DNA from: Scleromitrula shiraiana
Lineage: Eukaryota > Ascomycota > Leotiomycetes > Helotiales > Sclerotiniaceae
DNA length: 64,000 nt
Assembly: GCA_028455995.1 (NCBI GenBank)
Contig: JABELC010000012.1
Coordinates: 620,001 to 684,000, forward strand
Direction: 5' to 3'
Positions within the stretch are counted from its first letter, which is position 1. The number at the start of each line of letters is the position of its first letter. The notes beneath the pieces are model-generated. The model made no database searches, was not told where the DNA came from, and saw only the letters and a list, made by a program, of their open reading frames with translations. The position numbers were made by a program, and so were the translations under genes. Shown here piece after piece: positions 60,829 through 64,000 of this stretch.

Positions 60829-63800
60829 AATATTCTATTGATATTCTATTGAAACACACAATTAATTTGATAAGTAAAGGAAAAAGTTAATGAAGGTGGT
60901 ATTAATAAATCATTTACCACTACACAACAATTAAAATCCACAATTATGAACTGCAATCAAATCATTCGATAGACAGACTGTCAGTCAATAAGATATTGAT
61001 TATTGATTGAGTGAATGATATGATATGATGTGATATGATATGATACGGTCCAAAGGAGATTGGTGGAAGGAGAAGAGTGTAATGAATGATAAATGGTAAT
61101 AATAAGGCGACGAAAGGATGTATAGAAATTGTGTGAAAGAAGAAGCTTTGACGAGAATGAAGCACCGATGAATGAAGCACCGATGATATGATATAATATG
61201 ATATGATATGATATGATGAGATGAAGAGAGAGTGTGAGGTTCACGATAGTATGTATATATTACTATACTTGTAATAATAATACTCGTGGACCTTACACTA
61301 CTACTACTACTACCCTAGGTGATAGAATGAGGGTTTTGGAAAACAAGGTATGGATGGATGTTTGGAAGCCCATGCACAACTTTCACACTCTTTTTCTACA
61401 GGGCTCTCTCCAATAAATAAGAATTCTGGATGGAGTAATATTTGGGGTAAAAAGAGGTACTGTATTCGCTAGAGCGGGTTGGACGGACCTACCCAGGTTA
61501 AAATTAATGCCAGGGTTTTTTTTAATAGACCGAGTCGTTGTAGTGGTTGAAGGGAAAAAAAGTGGATGAAGGAAGGTATGGGAAATGGACGTGCACACCA
61601 GGAAGGAGGGGGTAGTAAACTTTGATTTCTCTTACTTGAAGTTGGAAACTTGTTTCGACACTCGAGTTGATTTAGTTTTGTTGTGGTTATTGTGGTTGTT
61701 GTGGTTGTTGTGCTAATTGTGCTACTTGTGGTAGTTCTGGTAGTTTCGTTACTTTGTAGAGTAGTCTCTCTCACAGTCCTCATACACCCTTTGCTTTTCT
61801 GGATATTTTCTGAATCGGAGTCGACAGAAGAAAGAAGATATAAGGTAAGGAGGAGTTGAGGAAAAAAGAGTGAAAAGAAGAAATCGGGATGTTCCTCCTT
61901 TTCCGGGATATTGTATAACGCAATCAATTTGAAGAAGTTTGGGGAAACCTGTGTACAAATGTATAGATTATGTACTCTCTCCAGTCCAGCTAATTAAGGT
62001 AAGCCAAGACGACAACTCGGAAGTACTCTTCTGAAAAGAGCTTACAAGGCAAGGTTATGAGGCCGTTTGCTGGTGACTAAAACTGCGAATGTACAGTTAC
62101 AGTACAGTTATAGTACAGTTACAGTACAGTTACAGTACGGTTAATTGCTGTAATGTATGAACAGGCCTAGGCGAGGAAAGGTGATGAACGATAGGGTCGC
62201 AATTTGTTCCGTGAAGATGCAGAAAGCTTAGGCGTGGATACGGCACACACGGATAACCTCCTCTTCTTGTGCGACTCTACTTCTTCTTTTGCGAGAATAT
62301 CTAAATAGTTCCGTAGATGTTCGTTCGGATGTTGAAGAAAATTTGTTTCTTATCGATTTATTTGAATGTTTTGTAATGTTGGGTGAGGGGTGGGAAAGTA
62401 GATATCGGGGGTGCAAAAATGATATAAACGAAAATGGAGGGGGTGGGATGTCTCTCTATTTTATCTTGTTTTCTGTTTCGAAAAGGGAGGGGAACATGTA
62501 CCATATCATATGTAATGCCCAGATCTTGTGGCTAACTAGAGGTGGCTCAGATTTGGGGACATTTTTGGAATTATTGCGCTATTAGGGAAAGGTGGAAATG
62601 GTAAAGTAAGAGAAATAAATGATGCCAATGATATGATAGAAAATTCCGCTAGAATTATGCAAAGAAAAAGCCGAATTAGTTCTTGAATGTTTGAATAGAA
62701 CCATTGATATTCACTTTGTCCCTGAATCCTGCATTGGTTCGAACTACTGACATCTACCTTAGATCAAACTACCCATGGATCTTTTATAACTTCCTTTCAA
62801 TTTGACTTCTCATTGATCAGATCAAAGTGCTTTCCACCTTTTCTCAGCTGCTTCTAAGTCTCAAAATACTAATATGGTTATGCATCTCCAATACGGTAGA
62901 TATGTCTTCAAAGATATCGTTATTCAACAAATCAAGGTCCGAATATACTTAAAATGATAATAGAAAGGTTTCAGCCCAGAGGCTGCTTCTCTTTTTTATT
63001 CCCCATCGGGATTGTCATACAGTCTCCACATTCCATGGTTGTACATGTAGTTGGAAAAGGGATTTACCTAGGAATGAGGTTCCCCACCATAAGGAATTTC
63101 TCGATTGTTTCACAGTGAATCTAAAAAGAGGCTGAGAGATAATCCGGCAGATGAAGACGACATATACATATTCGTGTGTGTGCTTGTGCTTGTGCTTGTG
63201 CTTGTGATTATATACCATATATTATTCATAAGAATGCAAACTTACAAGAAACCCAGATACAGGATACAGGATCTGAAGTGTAACGATTCACGAATCGAGC
63301 CTGGAACTTTTCTGATGATCGTATGGCAAGGAATATCCTTGATTTTAATTCAATCTGTGTGTGCAATAATTGAAAATAGTTATTACTCTTATAGGAATAG
63401 AGATATCGATATCTTGGATGATATTTTCGAAGAGTACCTCCGTATGTTGTAGTCCTCAAACCTAGAACCATACTTAGGCCCTAAAACTATCTTCAATTAG
63501 GCGTGCAGTATAAGTGTCGACCCGATGCTAACTATTGACTATTGACTATTGACTACTGATTACTGATTACTGTGTTGACTACACTTACAGCAAGAAAAAT
63601 CTAATACCCAATCCTACTTAGAATACTTGACCTAACCTAACATCAGGTACCTTCCATTTTAAATATTTCTTGCATTTTCTTCCGTTGTCTTGTCAATTCA
63701 ACTGCCAAGGCTAATATTAACCTTCATCCAATAATAAATAATGAATTTCAGTATACTGTACTGGTGATATGACGACTTAAACATCCCATTTCGATTACAT

Positions 63801-64000
63801 GCATCATGTGTATACCCTCATTACCCTCCTTACCCTCCACTAAACATAGTACGGACCGATCAATGGCGACCATCTATCTACAATAACCCCTCCTTTTCTT
63901 GCCCCCACCCTCAAACCTATCACACACCTTTTTAACACTATGCATACCAGTATCAATAATAAATTGGGGCAACGGTGTAGAATACCATTTTGAATTATCC
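60829..64000. other. gene-poor right end
   Basis: No supportable gene. Simple repeats include ATATG units (61015-61050 and 61190-61215), a GTTGTGGTT array (about 61675-61735), CAGTTACAGTA units (about 62090-62142), TGTGCT units (63178-63208) and TGACTAT units (63530-63565). The frame at 63105-63452 consists partly of translated repeat and is not believed. Confidence 0.5.

Noticed and set aside
61469..61927. 152-codon minus-strand frame with a Thr run
   Set aside because: The Thr run comes from the GTTGTGGTT array; it probably lies in the upstream region of the transcription factor.
63105..63452. 115-codon plus-strand frame with an apparent membrane helix
   Set aside because: The helix (VLVLVLVLVI) is the translated TGTGCT repeat; the rest has no support.

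Overview
The window looks like chromosomal DNA of a filamentous ascomycete, most likely a leotiomycete of the Sclerotiniaceae (Botrytis/Sclerotinia type). The evidence is spliced genes with short 45-60 bp GT-AG introns, A+T-rich intergenic DNA full of microsatellites, fungus-specific families (HET domain, Zn2Cys6 regulator with AT-hook, PTH11/rhodopsin-like membrane protein), and a 154-residue lectin whose layout and length match the Sclerotinia-type agglutinin. The genus is an inference; no marker gene settles it.

Layout. 0-18 kb is a conserved housekeeping block on the plus strand: linker histone H1 (3209-4304, six exons), a phosphatidylinositol-4-phosphate 5-kinase of the Mss4 type (8643-11681) and a 1082-residue low-complexity/coiled-coil protein (13910-17321), separated by long microsatellite-rich gaps. 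18-46 kb is accessory. It holds an intact HET-domain gene (17983-20724), a broken GMC oxidoreductase, a 1.85 kb extremely A+T-rich relic that contains a nested 0.97 kb palindrome, an intact PhzF-family gene (25278-26180), a back-to-back pair of genes that have both lost their 5' ends (rhodopsin-like and GNAT), a 280 bp MITE, a broken MFS transporter and a broken amino-acid permease. An island of sound genes follows: allantoinase (36941-38606) with GATA sites upstream, convergent with an RNase H-fold gene that has lost most catalytic residues (39045-40334). Next come a protein-kinase-like gene interrupted only by three in-frame stops, and two membrane-protein genes of unknown function. 49-54 kb carries the lectin (49075-49736), an unrecognised gene and an NAD(P)-dependent epimerase-like gene (52068-53553). 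After about 5 kb without a recognisable gene, 58627-60828 encodes an AT-hook plus Zn2Cys6 transcription factor; nothing convincing follows it.

How it fits together. There is no operon and no clear biosynthetic cluster. The main theme is decay: five gene relics between 21 and 42 kb carry stops, and the best-resolved stops are explained by single C-to-T or G-to-A changes (Gln to TAA/TAG, Trp to TAG/TGA), next to transposon relics that are almost pure A+T. This suggests RIP-like mutation or loss of selection in an accessory block. A second theme is compositional: several single genes switch from C-rich to G-rich on the coding strand between their 5' and 3' halves.

Limits: all splice sites were placed by eye from consensus, frame and family similarity. 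No database search was possible, and no tRNA, rRNA or CRISPR was seen.
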